Assembly: GCA_945643635.1 (NCBI GenBank)
Contig: CALZFC010000016.1
Coordinates: 1,126,501 to 1,190,500 of the forward strand
Length of the DNA: 64,000 bases
Direction of reading: 5' to 3'
Source: Allodiplogaster sudhausi
Lineage: Eukaryota > Nematoda > Chromadorea > Rhabditida > Diplogasteridae
Below the pieces are notes generated by a model. The model was given only the letters and a program-made list of their open reading frames with translations, did not search any database and was not told the DNA's origin. Of this stretch, positions 1 through 12,133 are shown piece by piece; the stretch's first letter is position 1, and each line of letters starts with the position of its first letter. A program made the translations under genes and the position numbers.

Positions 1-3000
1 CTAGGTATATTTAATTTAAAAATTCTAAAATGTTCCTTAAAATAATTACATCTTTCACTTCTATGAGAAGTTTGATATTTTGAGTAACCAATGTATGCGC
101 AATAGAAGAACGGTTTGACACCAACCATTTTCATTGCAAAACACTTCGACTCGGGCGTGTCGTCTACTCCTTTGAAAACATCAATAACCTGTAATTTTAC
201 AGTGTTTTTTATAATCGAAATCTACACATATAATGAGAAGACAATATTGAAGCAGGAATGCAAATAATGTTGAAGCACAATGAAAAATAGTAAATAATAT
301 TTTTAATATGGCTCACCAGCCCTGCAATATACGGCGCAGGTGCAGCGCACGTCACACTTATCAGAATGTTAAGAAGTGCATTGGCTGTAGTTCGCCGATG
401 AGGCATAGTAACAGCCTTTAAAATATATTTTTCAATTTTAAAATAAAAAATAAAAATTATTGAAATGCTTCTTTAAAACGCCGCGAACTCATACCAGAAT
501 GATGTCAGAAGGTATCGGAGAGAGAGCGCCTTTCGCAAAACTGCCGAGGAAGTTGACGACCTGGGAGAGCACCAAAAATGTGCATCAAATCGACACAAAA
601 CTATGCAGGTTTGGTGATCGATTTTGTGAGTTCACTTTTTTTCATCGGTCGCGGCAAAGAATTACCACAGCAAAAAACAGCGAAAAATATTGCTGATGGA
701 CTGACAGAAGCTGCGATGATGTCGACTTGGATGAGATCGTGGAAGGCGAACCTGGCGGGTGCACAGAGGATCGCGGTCGCGGCCAGAGTGAGAATGGGCG
801 CGTTGCGCGTTTGGATGTGTCGAAAGGGCCCTGTACCGGCCCGCCAGCGCTTGAGAAGAAAAAAACCTCTATTTAAAAAATATTTTTTGTGCTTTTTAAA
901 ATTATTTTTATAAGAATTTTTTAAGCAAATATGTTGTGTCCTCACGTAGGGGACGTTGTGTCCTTCACACAGAGGGACAGGGAATAGATAGCGGGAAGAC
1001 GAGGCGACAGCGGGACAAGGGTTTATTGAGAGAGTGAAGAGGGAAAGGAGAGTCGACCGCTTGTGAGAGGGAACGAGGAATGAAGTGAGGGAAACAGGAA
1101 GAGAGTGAGGGAGAAGTCCACCGAACGAGGGCTCGCGAGAAGGCAGAAGTGGAGAGAAAGGAACTGACGATTTGTCTCTTGATCTCGGGTTTTTATACTC
1201 ATTCTGAATTGACCAAATTTACGTATTACTATTATGATAATATATTACTATTATGATAATTAAACAGCGTGAGTATGTTAATGCTACATGACTCTTACAA
1301 AGGTCATGTAGCTATAAATATAAATTACAATATTTATAGCTGGACTCACAGAGTCCATAAAACACAAATATAAATATGTAGATATTACTATCTACTTAAC
1401 AATATATCCAAATTAATAGTTTAATAAAAAAATTGTTTACTTCTATAAAAAAAAATTAAGGTAGAACGACGATTAAACAAACCACGGCAATTGTGACAAA
1501 GGAAATCGAGCCAACAATGTAGGCACCGATCCAGCAAATAGTTTGAATCATCATTACTCTTAAAAAATTAAGGGCATGATGAGCTCTACAGTTTGCTTAC
1601 AATTATGTAGATAGGATAATATACATCCCATCAATACGAGTGTTTATGAATAGCGCTCATGCGCTGATCTAGGGCAAACGCACTGATCGAATGAGATGTT
1701 GTGGTAGATCATTTTCGAGTTGTCGTGCGCTTTCATTCATTCTTGTACATAGCCGCTTATCCACCAGGTCTACATAAATCGATTTATTCTGTTAATTTTT
1801 ATATATCATTCTTCAATGCTCAATATATTATATACATCTATGTATAATTGATTTAAAAGATTCCATACCATTGCACAAAGATAAAAGTTGGACGCAATCG
1901 ATCCGAGCGCCATGAGCCAGAAAGTCCAGCTATAATGTCCTACACTCATAAAAATTGATCAGCAATTCGTGAGGCGAAAATGGATCGCTCACTTGTCTCC
2001 ATTTTTTTTAAATTTTCTTTTTAACTTTTTAATTACATATTAAAACAAGAAAAAATTATATGCTGACCATCCCATGACAGCTTTGAAATTTCGGCAGATG
2101 CTGCTTACGCTCAGTCGAACTTCCGTCGATGACTGCCTACGCTCCTGAGAATGTCTTCAGAATGTTATAACACCGCCTTCCGGTTGTGTTAATTTGTCAA
2201 AATAAAAGGCGTTGGCATAAAAGTAAAACAAGCGTTTGTGATGGAAACTGTCGCCCCGAATTTAAATAGTTGCATCACACTTGTATACCTGCACGATTTT
2301 GTATTCAGTGTCTTTGTCCGCTTACCTCCTGCATTGAAAATAATTTTGTGACCACCGTCTAGACAAGTTGATTCCTCTACTTTGATCTTTTTAATAGATC
2401 TTTCTCTGCCTAACCTTCAAAAATGCGGCCATAAGAATGAGCACCGGTACGATTGCAAGAGGCGCTGGCCTCAGCGACCACGCCCATCCGTCGTCTCCGA
2501 GACCCATGAAGACACCTCCGAGGCCGATGCCAAGTGATCTATAAAACCAAAGAAATATGATTTCTTAATTTATTAAAGCCATAGAGAAGAATATATTCTA
2601 TGGCCACTATACATCACTCAATGTTACTATATAATAAATAGTAGAATAGAATGCCATGAAATACTCACCCTCCAAAGAATGTCATCGAAAAGAAGCCACG
2701 AGTCTCCTCTTCAATTGTGTTATTAAGTAAAAGAATAGTTTTAAAACTAGCTACATACTATTAAAAAGAGTCATCCCACGAATAGATCTTCTACAGGAGT
2801 ATAATTATGTGATTTAGAAGAAGAGCTCATGAGGTATTGTCGTGCGGTCGGGAAAGCTGGTGCAATAAGAATGCAACAAATACATACATATGTATTTATT
2901 TAGCGTAGTAAAATCATTTGACTACAAGCATGGAAAATAGTCCACAAACCGTCGAAGTATTCAGCAATGAGCGTTGGACCGAGGTTGCTAATGGCCGCTA

Positions 3001-4062
3001 GCCCTGCACCCGGAAGCGAGCGAAGAATAAAGAACAGCCAGAAGAGCTTTGATTAGTTTAATTAGGCGAACACAAGCAATCACTTTGCAAAATTATAGCC
3101 AGTATTCACTATATAACAGTATTTATCTCTTCGACTCGTTCTCAAAAAAGTTATGGGTGAACATATAAATGTGTTTATGTTTATTTTGGATGATTATCTG
3201 CTCATCTAACATGACGTGAAATGAACGATGATGCGAGAGATGAAGCGACCAAGAGAACGAGCAGCACTTCTCGCGAGCTCACTTCATTACCCATTGCTCC
3301 TGTAGCCGACAACACGATTTAAATCGAAATATAAATGAAAGATTTATCTGTAAATGCAGCAGTATGATCTGGGTAAATTTTGCAAGATACTAGAAAAAGC
3401 TTGTTCAAATTGTTGTCACTCTATGAACAGAAGCGTGGTTAAGGTAGCATTATGGGCCATATTCTGATCAAAAACATGAGAAAGTATATCATGCAAATCA
3501 ATTAAATAACTGAGAAATTTCTTGAAGGAGGACGATAGCAAACAATTATGCGAGATTTCAAATTATCGACGCCCTTCGGCTCATTCGCGCGCACTATGTG
3601 CACACAGCGGTTATGCTTACTGCGAAATAGGACACGAGAACGCGAGGTTGGACACGGCAATTCGAACCTGCACTAAATTTTCTGTGATCGTCCTCCTTAA
3701 AATCGCGTTTTTTTGCTACTTTGAAGCGCGACAAAAATGACAAGTACAAGTTGTAAGTAAAGACAATAAAGATACCAGCTGTTATGTATTGGTCAAAGAT
3801 GCCCAGGAACACGTAAGCAGTGAGGAGAGCCAACGAAACAAGTGACCGCCCTTGTGAAGGCTGTGATTCAACTCGCTGTAATTTACAGCCATTCATCTAA
3901 TATCTTTTACTGTTGTAAGTCCATACTTGGCAGTCATTGTCCGCCATTCGATCTATAAAATATTCTGACCAGTGAAGCGGTCGAGTTGGTAGTTGATGAA
4001 ATTGTGGCATTGTCACCATCTTCACAACAGAATGCTCGATTTTCGCTTGCTTTGAAAGACAT
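1..4062 (-). pseudogene. Spinster-like MFS transporter, locus A, decayed and cut by the left window edge
   Basis: Same exon order as the intact locus at 21394-25022. Recognisable exons, approximate: start codon 4060-4062 with N-terminal tail 3970-4062; TM1 3770-3880 (reads DQYITAG where locus C reads DRYATAG); 3220-3320 (GNEVSSREVLL); 2950-3050 (LFWLFFILRSLPGAGLAA); 2666-2712; 2412-2540; 2070-2165; 1855-1930; 1660-1770; 1455-1560; 712-851; 495-563; 310-420 (RRTTANALLNILISV); 115-190. Two defects are visible: an in-frame TGA at 1737-1739 inside the W-W-I-S-G-Y exon, and no recognisable copy of exon 3 (G-V-L-P-Q-L-Q in locus C). The last exon is not seen and would lie at or beyond position 1. 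The intron at 940-1450 is enlarged. Other exons stay open, so decay is recent or the copy may still be partly transcribed. Confidence 0.72.
940..1440. other. enlarged intron with purine-rich tract, possible insertion
   Basis: This intron is about 600 bp, against about 130 bp at the same place in locus C. The first half is purine-rich on the plus strand (GAGAGAGTGAAGAGGG type). The second half holds a short inverted repeat around 1305-1345 (catgtagctataaatat / atatttatagctg). No terminal repeats or coding potential could be defined, so I do not assign it to a transposon family. Confidence 0.35.
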
Positions 4063-4264
4063 CTGTAAATTAATTGATTAAAAGTTTACATCTCTATGTA
4101 TTCACGGAATATTTACATTTTAAAGAATGTGAAAAGAAAATGATGCAAAGAGACTGAAGAGCACATCATAATATGAAATATAATTGTCAGTAATTGATCC
4201 TTCCTTGAATGTATTCAACCATTTGGTTTATGAAGCGGTTATATTTACAAGAAGCTAAATATGG

Positions 4265-4267
<3 letters not shown>

Positions 4268-4302
<35 letters not shown>
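4268..4302. repeat. (TA)n microsatellite
   Basis: About 17 uninterrupted TA dinucleotides upstream of locus A. Confidence 0.95.
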
Positions 4303-4305
<3 letters not shown>

Positions 4306-4336
4306 TGTCAAGTGAAGCCGTCGAGTTGGCTAGAGA
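4301..4336 (-). pseudogene. duplicated fragment of a transporter first exon
   Basis: The string attctgtcaagtgaagccg followed by tcgagttggc closely repeats the 3' end and donor of exon 1 of loci A (about 3961-3995) and B (about 20090-20120), which encode the S-T-A-S-L/V stretch. Nothing further of the gene is seen around it, and it directly abuts the TA microsatellite. It looks like a broken partial copy. Confidence 0.5.
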
Positions 4337-4339
4337 TGA

Positions 4340-5023
4340 CGGATGAATCATGCAAGTATTAATTTTTAGTAGGGGTCACGACATAGCGCTTTTCTCTATA
4401 TCCTTCCTTTTTTCCCTTTTCAGCTTTATACCTCCTTGCTATCTCATGTTTCCTTTCCAATTTTGAAAAATGAATCACATCCTTGCGCCGTCTCGGCTCG
4501 TGCTGAATGTTTTGACGTTGTCGTCTCTCTTATTTTTTCACTTTCATTTTCTGATACTCTGGCCAGGGAAGACGGATCGAGCAGTTGGAACGGCTCAACG
4601 AATCAAGATTAGTTCCAAATTATATGCGAAGATAGATCACCATTTATCTAGAGACCGCAGATGATTTTTTCAAATAGCAATGAAATGTAAACGAATGATG
4701 TTTCTGGGGATTTTCAGTGACGAGAAAACCATATCTATAATCAGAAACCCAAACAAAATTGAAATTAAGTCATTAAAAGGAGTGTTTAATATGCTTGTTC
4801 TTGGGGAGTATGGGACGCCCACAGTATGACTGCCGATGCATGTCGTTGTGTCAAATAACGTTCAGCCGGTCATATTATCGCTACAGGCGATGCCCAACTA
4901 ACTTCTTTACACTTTCTTTTATTTTTTTTAGCACAACAATTTTATCTTTATTTTTAAATCTAATATTTTTAAATCTCGCTCCACTCCTTTGTTAGCTGGC
5001 CCATGATTCTGCGAAAAAATAAT
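4340..5023. other. intergenic, nothing recognised
   Basis: AT-rich sequence with T-rich runs. Short open frames here lack family motifs, and I cannot support any gene. Confidence 0.6.
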
Positions 5024-5025
5024 TG

Positions 5026-5624
5026 TTTGGGCCGGCGAGTCTCACATCAGCTGCCGGCAATGTTTCGATGATATCTAACGATAAGGCCCCTAGGTTCAAA
5101 GTATCTTCAAATTTTGTATACATACTTAGAAATGTCATGGCTTCAAATAAAACATTGAAATTTGCCAGAAAACGACAATATAAAATAGGTTTTTAGCTCA
5201 AACTAACTATTTCGCTCTATATACTCAACAGTACATTTTTGAAGATATCTAAAGCCCCTAGGTTCAAAGTATCTTCAAATTTTGTACACATACTTAGAAA
5301 GGTCATGGCTTCAAATAGAACGTTGAAATTTGCCCGCCACGACAGTATAAAATATGTTTTTAGTGCAATTTAAGCGGCGAAAAAAATTCAGTCAAATTAT
5401 TGCATGTTGCTATTGACCACGAGAATGGACACTTAATACTATAAAATAACGAGCATTCCTCTTAGTGGCTTCCATGCTATTAATGAAGGCTAAAAAAAAT
5501 GACGCAGAAGCGATGGGGACGCGGCGGACATCACTAAACTTGAAAGTATCGTGCTCCCGTTTTTTAAGGTGCAGTCACTGTGCCCGTATTTTAGAAATTA
5601 AGGTACGGTAGCAGCCGGCCCAAA
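5026..5624. mobile_element. short inverted-repeat DNA element (MITE-like), copy 1
   Basis: Flanked by perfect 11-bp terminal inverted repeats: TTTGGGCCGGC at 5026-5036 and its complement at 5614-5624. Inside, a block of about 80 bp (ggttcaaagtatcttcaaat onward) occurs twice in direct orientation, near 5092 and 5256. No transposase frame is present. I could not identify a target-site duplication, so the superfamily is open. Confidence 0.6.
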
Positions 5625-5872
5625 GTTCATTGTGTCAAAGATTGGTTACTGCGGTCTCTACATTTATCATTCACAACCAAAAATCACAAAGAAGATTTGA
5701 AATATGCGATTAAATGCACCAGACTTGAACTAACAAAACAAACAATATTTGCAAAAAATCAAAAGTGAATTATTTTGCACGGTATATGTATGTATGTTGA
5801 TGTAATTAATTGAGTGATTATGTTATGAATTAATGTAGAAGACTTTTCAAATTAAATTTAATTGGACAGTTG

Positions 5873-7380
5873 TTATGTTAAAGAGTGAATGGGGGATGAG
5901 AAGGAAGAGCAGCAGCAGAGCATGTTTCTGGCTGTTCTCTTGTAGCACGAGACAGAGAGAATGATGAGAATGGGATCTAGGGCGGGGAAGATCGACGTGC
6001 TCATCATCAACAAGTCGCCCCAGCTGCCCAGTGAAATGCCTGCAAAGTCACTTAATTCTACTCTCCTATGCGAGTAAAGACACATGAGTGATGTTCGGTG
6101 AACTTATGTTACTCATAATAACAATGCTAATTAACGTACCTATTAGAGGTACCGTGAGAATGAGCGACAGCGGAATGTAGCAGAAGAGAACGGGTACGCC
6201 TGTCTAAAGAAAAAAAAAGAAGAAAAACCTTCAGCAACTCTTCAACAAGAGTTGATTATAAAGTTAAAAGCAGTTCTTCTGTCAAAGTGAGAAGATACCT
6301 GGAGAAGAAGAGCGAAAAAGAGTTGTCTCTGCATGAGTCTTGTGCTCTGGCGCATTGTCTTGGTGCTTCTTAGAGTACCGACAACAGACATGGAACAGGC
6401 GGCGATGACCGCTGAAGTCAGTCCAATCAGAGCAGTCGCCACGCAGATTCCAGCCACGCTTCGAACATTCCAAGTAACTTCGAACTTCCCATCAGCTTGT
6501 TTTCTTGTCTGAAAAAACATTCTATACCAAAGACAAATTTGCGTGGGAAGAGTACAGAAGTGGCTACAATTGACTGTTTTCGGAAAGGTATGTTAAAGTG
6601 AAAGGTAATGAAGTTGAATAATACATACGATTCGATAGAGCATGGCCATGTAGCTGCCGGTGCCGATATCAACTTCGTGTGTCTCCAGAACTATCGGGCG
6701 GTAGACAGCGAGGCTTTCTTCCGTCGGAATCAAGCAGGTCGCCACGGCGAAGAGAGTTCCGACAAAGAGGATGTCGCACAGCGCGCCAAGCAACACCCAA
6801 TTCTTCCTGGAGATCCGCTTCAGGAAGTACAAGCGCTTGTTGAAACTGAACAGATGTTACTCATGGTCAGTCAACTCAACTGTCACGCGATCCATCCATT
6901 TGTCTCTCATACTTACTCGCAAAGAGACACAGCACGATAGACAAAGTGGAAGGCGAGCAGAATGTATGATTGGTAGAAGATGGCGACGAAGGCGAGAGCA
7001 GAAGCCACCCCGAGCCAGCCCGGCCGATCCACCGTGCTCAGGCCGAAGAAGACGTAGCCAACTGACGTCATCTCGATTACCTTCAAAGTAATTCAAATTC
7101 ATGCAGCTGGAAATAGAAACTCTGGTAATAAGATTTATATTTTGGGTGCTTGGATATGAACATCTCGACCAACCGGAACGATACTAGCATGAGTTATCGC
7201 GATCACAATGTCTGCAGTGGCGAAGAAGAGCAAGAGGATACGGTAGCTGCCGACTAGATCCTTCGACGAAGATTTTCGTTCAGACTCGATGATGACGACA
7301 ATGAGAAAGACGTTGGCAGCCAGAGAGAAAAAAGACACAAAGTACGTGAAGATGCGATGTACAGTATGATCAACTAGCAT
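5873..7380 (-). CDS. Str/Srj-type seven-transmembrane chemosensory receptor, copy 1
   Basis: Six-exon model: 7174-7380, 6917-7080, 6629-6845, 6299-6508, 6140-6203, 5873-6039 (stop 5873-5875). Phases agree at every junction, acceptors are canonical, and the product is 342 residues, a normal length for the nematode Str superfamily. Exon 1 carries TM1 (FFSLAANVFLIVVI) and TM2 (ILLLFFATADIVIAI). Exon 2 has GYVFFGLS and TM3, ending in the family-typical HFVYRAVSLC. Exon 4 encodes the intracellular T-R-x-x-Q-R-Q-L-F-x-A-L-L-L-Q stretch before TM6. Exon 6 ends in FPALDPILIILSVSCYKR, matching the family's P-x-x-D-P motif of TM7. Proteins of this family are expected in ciliated sensory neurons as G-protein-coupled chemoreceptors; the ligand cannot be inferred. 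The start was chosen as the first Met before TM1 in exon 1. Confidence 0.85.
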
Positions 7381-7835
7381 CGGTTCGATGTTCTGTGCCG
7401 AAAGAAGATTGGAATTAGTATGTTTACGGAATCAATCATTTTCATATTTACCCTAACATTCTTCCAACGAAAATAGAAAACAATGAGGAATGTAGACAGA
7501 CGTCCCGTTGTCAGAATAATCTCGAGGCCAAAAAGAGTGACTTTGTGTTTATATTTCAGACAGACATAAACATCACTTATATTTATTTCATTTTTCAGGT
7601 GAAAAACAAAAGATTATAAGATTTTAGGGAAAACTAATGTTCATTGAAATAAGAATTGTCTGTGAGATTATAGTCACATGGTATTAAACGAAGTCAACCA
7701 TAACAAATTCTGGACAATGTCCGATATGAAGAAAGGAGAAGCAAATTTTATGTATATCAATCCCGCTCCCGTCCTCCCAAGAACAGCGTACTTTCACTAG
7801 AGTACGTGTGAATATGGATCTATTCAAAAGAGATG

Positions 7836-8434
7836 TTTGGGCCGGCGAGTCTCACATCAGCTGCCGGCAATGTTTCGATGATATCTAACGATAAGGCCCC
7901 TAGGTTCAAAGTATCTTCAAATTTTGTATACATACTTAGAAATGTCATGGCTTCAAATAAAACATTGAAATTTGCCAGAAAACGACAATATAAAATAGGT
8001 TTTTAGCTCAAACTAACTATTTCGCTCTATATACTCAACAGTACATTTTTGAAGATATCTAAAGCCCCTAGGTTCAAAGTATCTTCAAATTTTGTACACA
8101 TACTTAGAAAGGTCATGGCTTCAAATAGAACGTTGAAATTTGCCCGCCACGACAGTATAAAATATGTTTTTAGTGCAATTTAAGCGGCGAAAAAAATTCA
8201 GTCAAATTATTGCATGTTGCTATTGACCACGAGAATGGACACTTAATACTATAAAATAACGAGCATTCCTCTTAGTGGCTTCCATGCTATTAATGAAGGC
8301 TAAAAAAAATGACGCAGAAGCGATGGGGACGCGGCGGACATCACTAAACTTGAAAGTATCGTGCTCCCGTTTTTTAAGGTGCAGTCACTGTGCCCGTATT
8401 TTAGAAATTAAGGTACGGTAGCAGCCGGCCCAAA
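7836..8434. mobile_element. short inverted-repeat DNA element (MITE-like), copy 2
   Basis: Identical to 5026-5624 by the 2810-bp offset. Its left flank differs (agatg instead of aattg) because it sits at the duplication junction, so it was copied with the segment rather than by a new transposition. Confidence 0.6.
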
Positions 8435-8682
8435 GTTCATTGTGTCAAAGATTGGTTACTGCGGTCTCTACATTTATCATTCACAACCAAAAATCACAAA
8501 GAAGATTTGAAATATGCGATTAAATGCACCAGACTTGAACTAACAAAACAAACAATATTTGCAAAAAATCAAAAGTGAATTATTTTGCACGGTATATGTA
8601 TGTATGTTGATGTAATTAATTGAGTGATTATGTTATGAATTAATGTAGAAGACTTTTCAAATTAAATTTAATTGGACAGTTG

Positions 8683-10190
8683 TTATGTTAAAGAGTGAAT
8701 GGGGGATGAGAAGGAAGAGCAGCAGCAGAGCATGTTTCTGGCTGTTCTCTTGTAGCACGAGACAGAGAGAATGATGAGAATGGGATCTAGGGCGGGGAAG
8801 ATCGACGTGCTCATCATCAACAAGTCGCCCCAGCTGCCCAGTGAAATGCCTGCAAAGTCACTTAATTCTACTCTCCTATGCGAGTAAAGACACATGAGTG
8901 ATGTTCGGTGAACTTATGTTACTCATAATAACAATGCTAATTAACGTACCTATTAGAGGTACCGTGAGAATGAGCGACAGCGGAATGTAGCAGAAGAGAA
9001 CGGGTACGCCTGTCTAAAGAAAAAAAAAGAAGAAAAACCTTCAGCAACTCTTCAACAAGAGTTGATTATAAAGTTAAAAGCAGTTCTTCTGTCAAAGTGA
9101 GAAGATACCTGGAGAAGAAGAGCGAAAAAGAGTTGTCTCTGCATGAGTCTTGTGCTCTGGCGCATTGTCTTGGTGCTTCTTAGAGTACCGACAACAGACA
9201 TGGAACAGGCGGCGATGACCGCTGAAGTCAGTCCAATCAGAGCAGTCGCCACGCAGATTCCAGCCACGCTTCGAACATTCCAAGTAACTTCGAACTTCCC
9301 ATCAGCTTGTTTTCTTGTCTGAAAAAACATTCTATACCAAAGACAAATTTGCGTGGGAAGAGTACAGAAGTGGCTACAATTGACTGTTTTCGGAAAGGTA
9401 TGTTAAAGTGAAAGGTAATGAAGTTGAATAATACATACGATTCGATAGAGCATGGCCATGTAGCTGCCGGTGCCGATATCAACTTCGTGTGTCTCCAGAA
9501 CTATCGGGCGGTAGACAGCGAGGCTTTCTTCCGTCGGAATCAAGCAGGTCGCCACGGCGAAGAGAGTTCCGACAAAGAGGATGTCGCACAGCGCGCCAAG
9601 CAACACCCAATTCTTCCTGGAGATCCGCTTCAGGAAGTACAAGCGCTTGTTGAAACTGAACAGATGTTACTCATGGTCAGTCAACTCAACTGTCACGCGA
9701 TCCATCCATTTGTCTCTCATACTTACTCGCAAAGAGACACAGCACGATAGACAAAGTGGAAGGCGAGCAGAATGTATGATTGGTAGAAGATGGCGACGAA
9801 GGCGAGAGCAGAAGCCACCCCGAGCCAGCCCGGCCGATCCACCGTGCTCAGGCCGAAGAAGACGTAGCCAACTGACGTCATCTCGATTACCTTCAAAGTA
9901 ATTCAAATTCATGCAGCTGGAAATAGAAACTCTGGTAATAAGATTTATATTTTGGGTGCTTGGATATGAACATCTCGACCAACCGGAACGATACTAGCAT
10001 GAGTTATCGCGATCACAATGTCTGCAGTGGCGAAGAAGAGCAAGAGGATACGGTAGCTGCCGACTAGATCCTTCGACGAAGATTTTCGTTCAGACTCGAT
10101 GATGACGACAATGAGAAAGACGTTGGCAGCCAGAGAGAAAAAAGACACAAAGTACGTGAAGATGCGATGTACAGTATGATCAACTAGCAT
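8683..10190 (-). CDS. Str/Srj-type seven-transmembrane chemosensory receptor, copy 2
   Basis: Exact paralogue of the gene at 5873-7380, shifted by 2810 bp: exons 9984-10190, 9727-9890, 9439-9655, 9109-9318, 8950-9013 and 8683-8849. The encoded 342 residues appear identical. The two genes share about 490 bp of identical upstream sequence before copy 1 runs into the second element, so they probably share expression unless the further-upstream sequence (unique for this copy, transposon for copy 1) matters. Identity including introns means a very young duplication or an assembly artefact. Confidence 0.82.
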
Positions 10191-10644
10191 CGGTTCGATG
10201 TTCTGTGCCGAAAGAAGATTGGAATTAGTATGTTTACGGAATCAATCATTTTCATATTTACCCTAACATTCTTCCAACGAAAATAGAAAACAATGAGGAA
10301 TGTAGACAGACGTCCCGTTGTCAGAATAATCTCGAGGCCAAAAAGAGTGACTTTGTGTTTATATTTCAGACAGACATAAACATCACTTATATTTATTTCA
10401 TTTTTCAGGTGAAAAACAAAAGATTATAAGATTTTAGGGAAAACTAATGTTCATTGAAATAAGAATTGTCTGTGAGATTATAGTCACATGGTATTAAACG
10501 AAGTCAACCATAACAAATTCTGGACAATGTCCGATATGAAGAAAGGAGAAGCAAATTTTATGTATATCAATCCCGCTCCCGTCCTCCCAAGAACAGCGTA
10601 CTTTCACTAGAGTACGTGTGAATATGGATCTATTCAAAAGAGAT

Positions 10645-12133
10645 CTTTGGCTACAGAAGGGAAATTGGAAATGTACGAAATCTTTATATTTCAATAAGTG
10701 ATAGCTTTCTACTTCTCTCACTATTTAGTCGAATCCACTAACTTTTATTTTCGTTTTGAAGGTCGTCAAACAAAATGCAAGTTTATGAGAAATATACTGA
10801 AAAAACTCTTACGAGGCATATTCAGTAGAAAACGTGAGGCCCATTCGTTTACATATGAGCTACAATTTCAGTTAATTTTTTTTATTTATGCCTTAATTAT
10901 GACTAATTAGGTTTCAATTATGTATGTTTGTATATTCCATGCACAGCGCTAGGTGGAAAAAAGAGCAAGAGAAAGGGAGAGACCAAGAATCTGGCCGAAC
11001 AAAGTTGCGTAAATACAAAATTGCGCTGCACTGGCTATATTCTCTAATTTACATGCATACATACATACATATTGTATTCAAGTCCATTTCTCGCAATTCA
11101 ACTATATTTTTTAACCTCATGTTAGTACTGCCCGATAATATTATACAATGCCTTTCTCAGAAAATGAAGAAGGAGCACAACTTCGTATGGGGATAGAAAG
11201 CTCATTCATTCCATAGTTCATCATTTTAGTAGTGGAATTCAAACGTAGTGTTTGCTTACGTCATCGCATGGGCAGTTATTGTCTGCCGAGCATTGTTGGA
11301 CAAGACTAAAGAAACTGAAACAATTGTCAAAGCATAAATGTTTAACGTTTATAGACTAGACCTGTTTACGACTTATAAAAAAAGGGACTTGTTCTGTCTG
11401 ATATCCACTGATTATGAGTGAATAAGTATAAGTAAAACCACGGAAGCTCCATACTTAGTGCCCGAGCCGAAACCCAAATACTTATTACATATGTATGTAG
11501 TTACATACATATGTACATACTAGCGCGTAATCGGAAGGAAAATGAGAAAATTGATTTTCCATTAAGGACAGAGAAACATCGGGAATGAACTTTTAGCATG
11601 TAAAACAAATCACAATTAAATGTGTTACATTCAGGCATTTTTATTCTACCTACCATTGCCCTGCGCGCAAGGTTGACTCTTCTCCGACTCTAAATAATTC
11701 TTACTGCTCAACACTATTCCTATTTTTTTGGTTTCTGCTATCAAAAAAGGCTAGTGATATTTAATTTCAAACGACGATCAATAAAAATATAATTTAAATA
11801 AATAAATATTTCTAGGTCTTACGAGACTTCGTCGGAGTCGCAGAGAAGCCCCAGGAGGAAAGCCATGGCTGACAAGTCCGGAAAATCATCCAAGACATAG
11901 TTGGAAAGGTCGACGCGTATTGGAAAGATCCAGGTCCGGAGCCGCGATCGATATAAATGAACAAAAACTGTGACAAAAAGCTTACGAAGTGAATGAAGTG
12001 GCATTTGTACTGACATATTTATCAGTATGTTTCCATTTAGCAAAAGTGAAAATATTGGAAATATGTGTGTATAACTATGCATTCCGACGGAGTACTTAAT
12101 TGAGATTTGTTAAAATGACGTATTATTTTGCAG
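10645..12133. other. intergenic; possible 5' exon of the BTB gene at its right end
   Basis: AT-rich, with catacatacat-type microsatellite near 11053-11070 and atgtatgtag repeats near 11490-11520. At 11816-11900 an acceptor-like tttctag is followed by an S/K/R-rich frame with an ATG at 11865 (MADKSGKSSKT, then TAG). This could be the first exon of the gene at 12134, but no GT donor gives the right phase, so I leave it unassigned. Confidence 0.4.

Larger units (their letters stand above)
5024..7833. repeat. tandem duplication, copy 1 (2810 bp)
   Basis: Matches 7834-10643 base for base wherever I compared the two. The unit comprises an inverted-repeat element (5026-5624) followed by a chemoreceptor gene (5873-7380). 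Its left edge lies two bases outside the element's terminal repeat. Confidence 0.95.
7834..10643. repeat. tandem duplication, copy 2 (2810 bp)
   Basis: Second copy of the unit at 5024-7833. Copy 2 runs into unique sequence at 10645 (agatctttgg), whereas copy 1 ends agatgtttggg at the junction. Only one base (t) is shared by the two breakpoints, which argues against homologous recombination as the origin. Confidence 0.95.

Noticed and set aside
940..1440. LTR or retroelement remnant
   Set aside because: No terminal repeats, primer-binding site or reverse transcriptase motif could be found.
3594..3760. Possible exon 3 of locus A
   Set aside because: Neither frame shows the GVLPQLQ/QLGYIG sequence seen in loci B and C. 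The region shares a ggcaattcgaacc motif with the matching intron region of locus B, so it is probably intronic.
6608..7091. Plus-strand frames opposite the chemoreceptor gene (also 9418-9901)
   Set aside because: Antisense shadows of minus-strand exons with consistent splice phases.
11819..12082. Minus-strand frame opposite the BTB gene's 5' region
   Set aside because: No homology or splice signals, and the opposite strand carries the better exon candidate.
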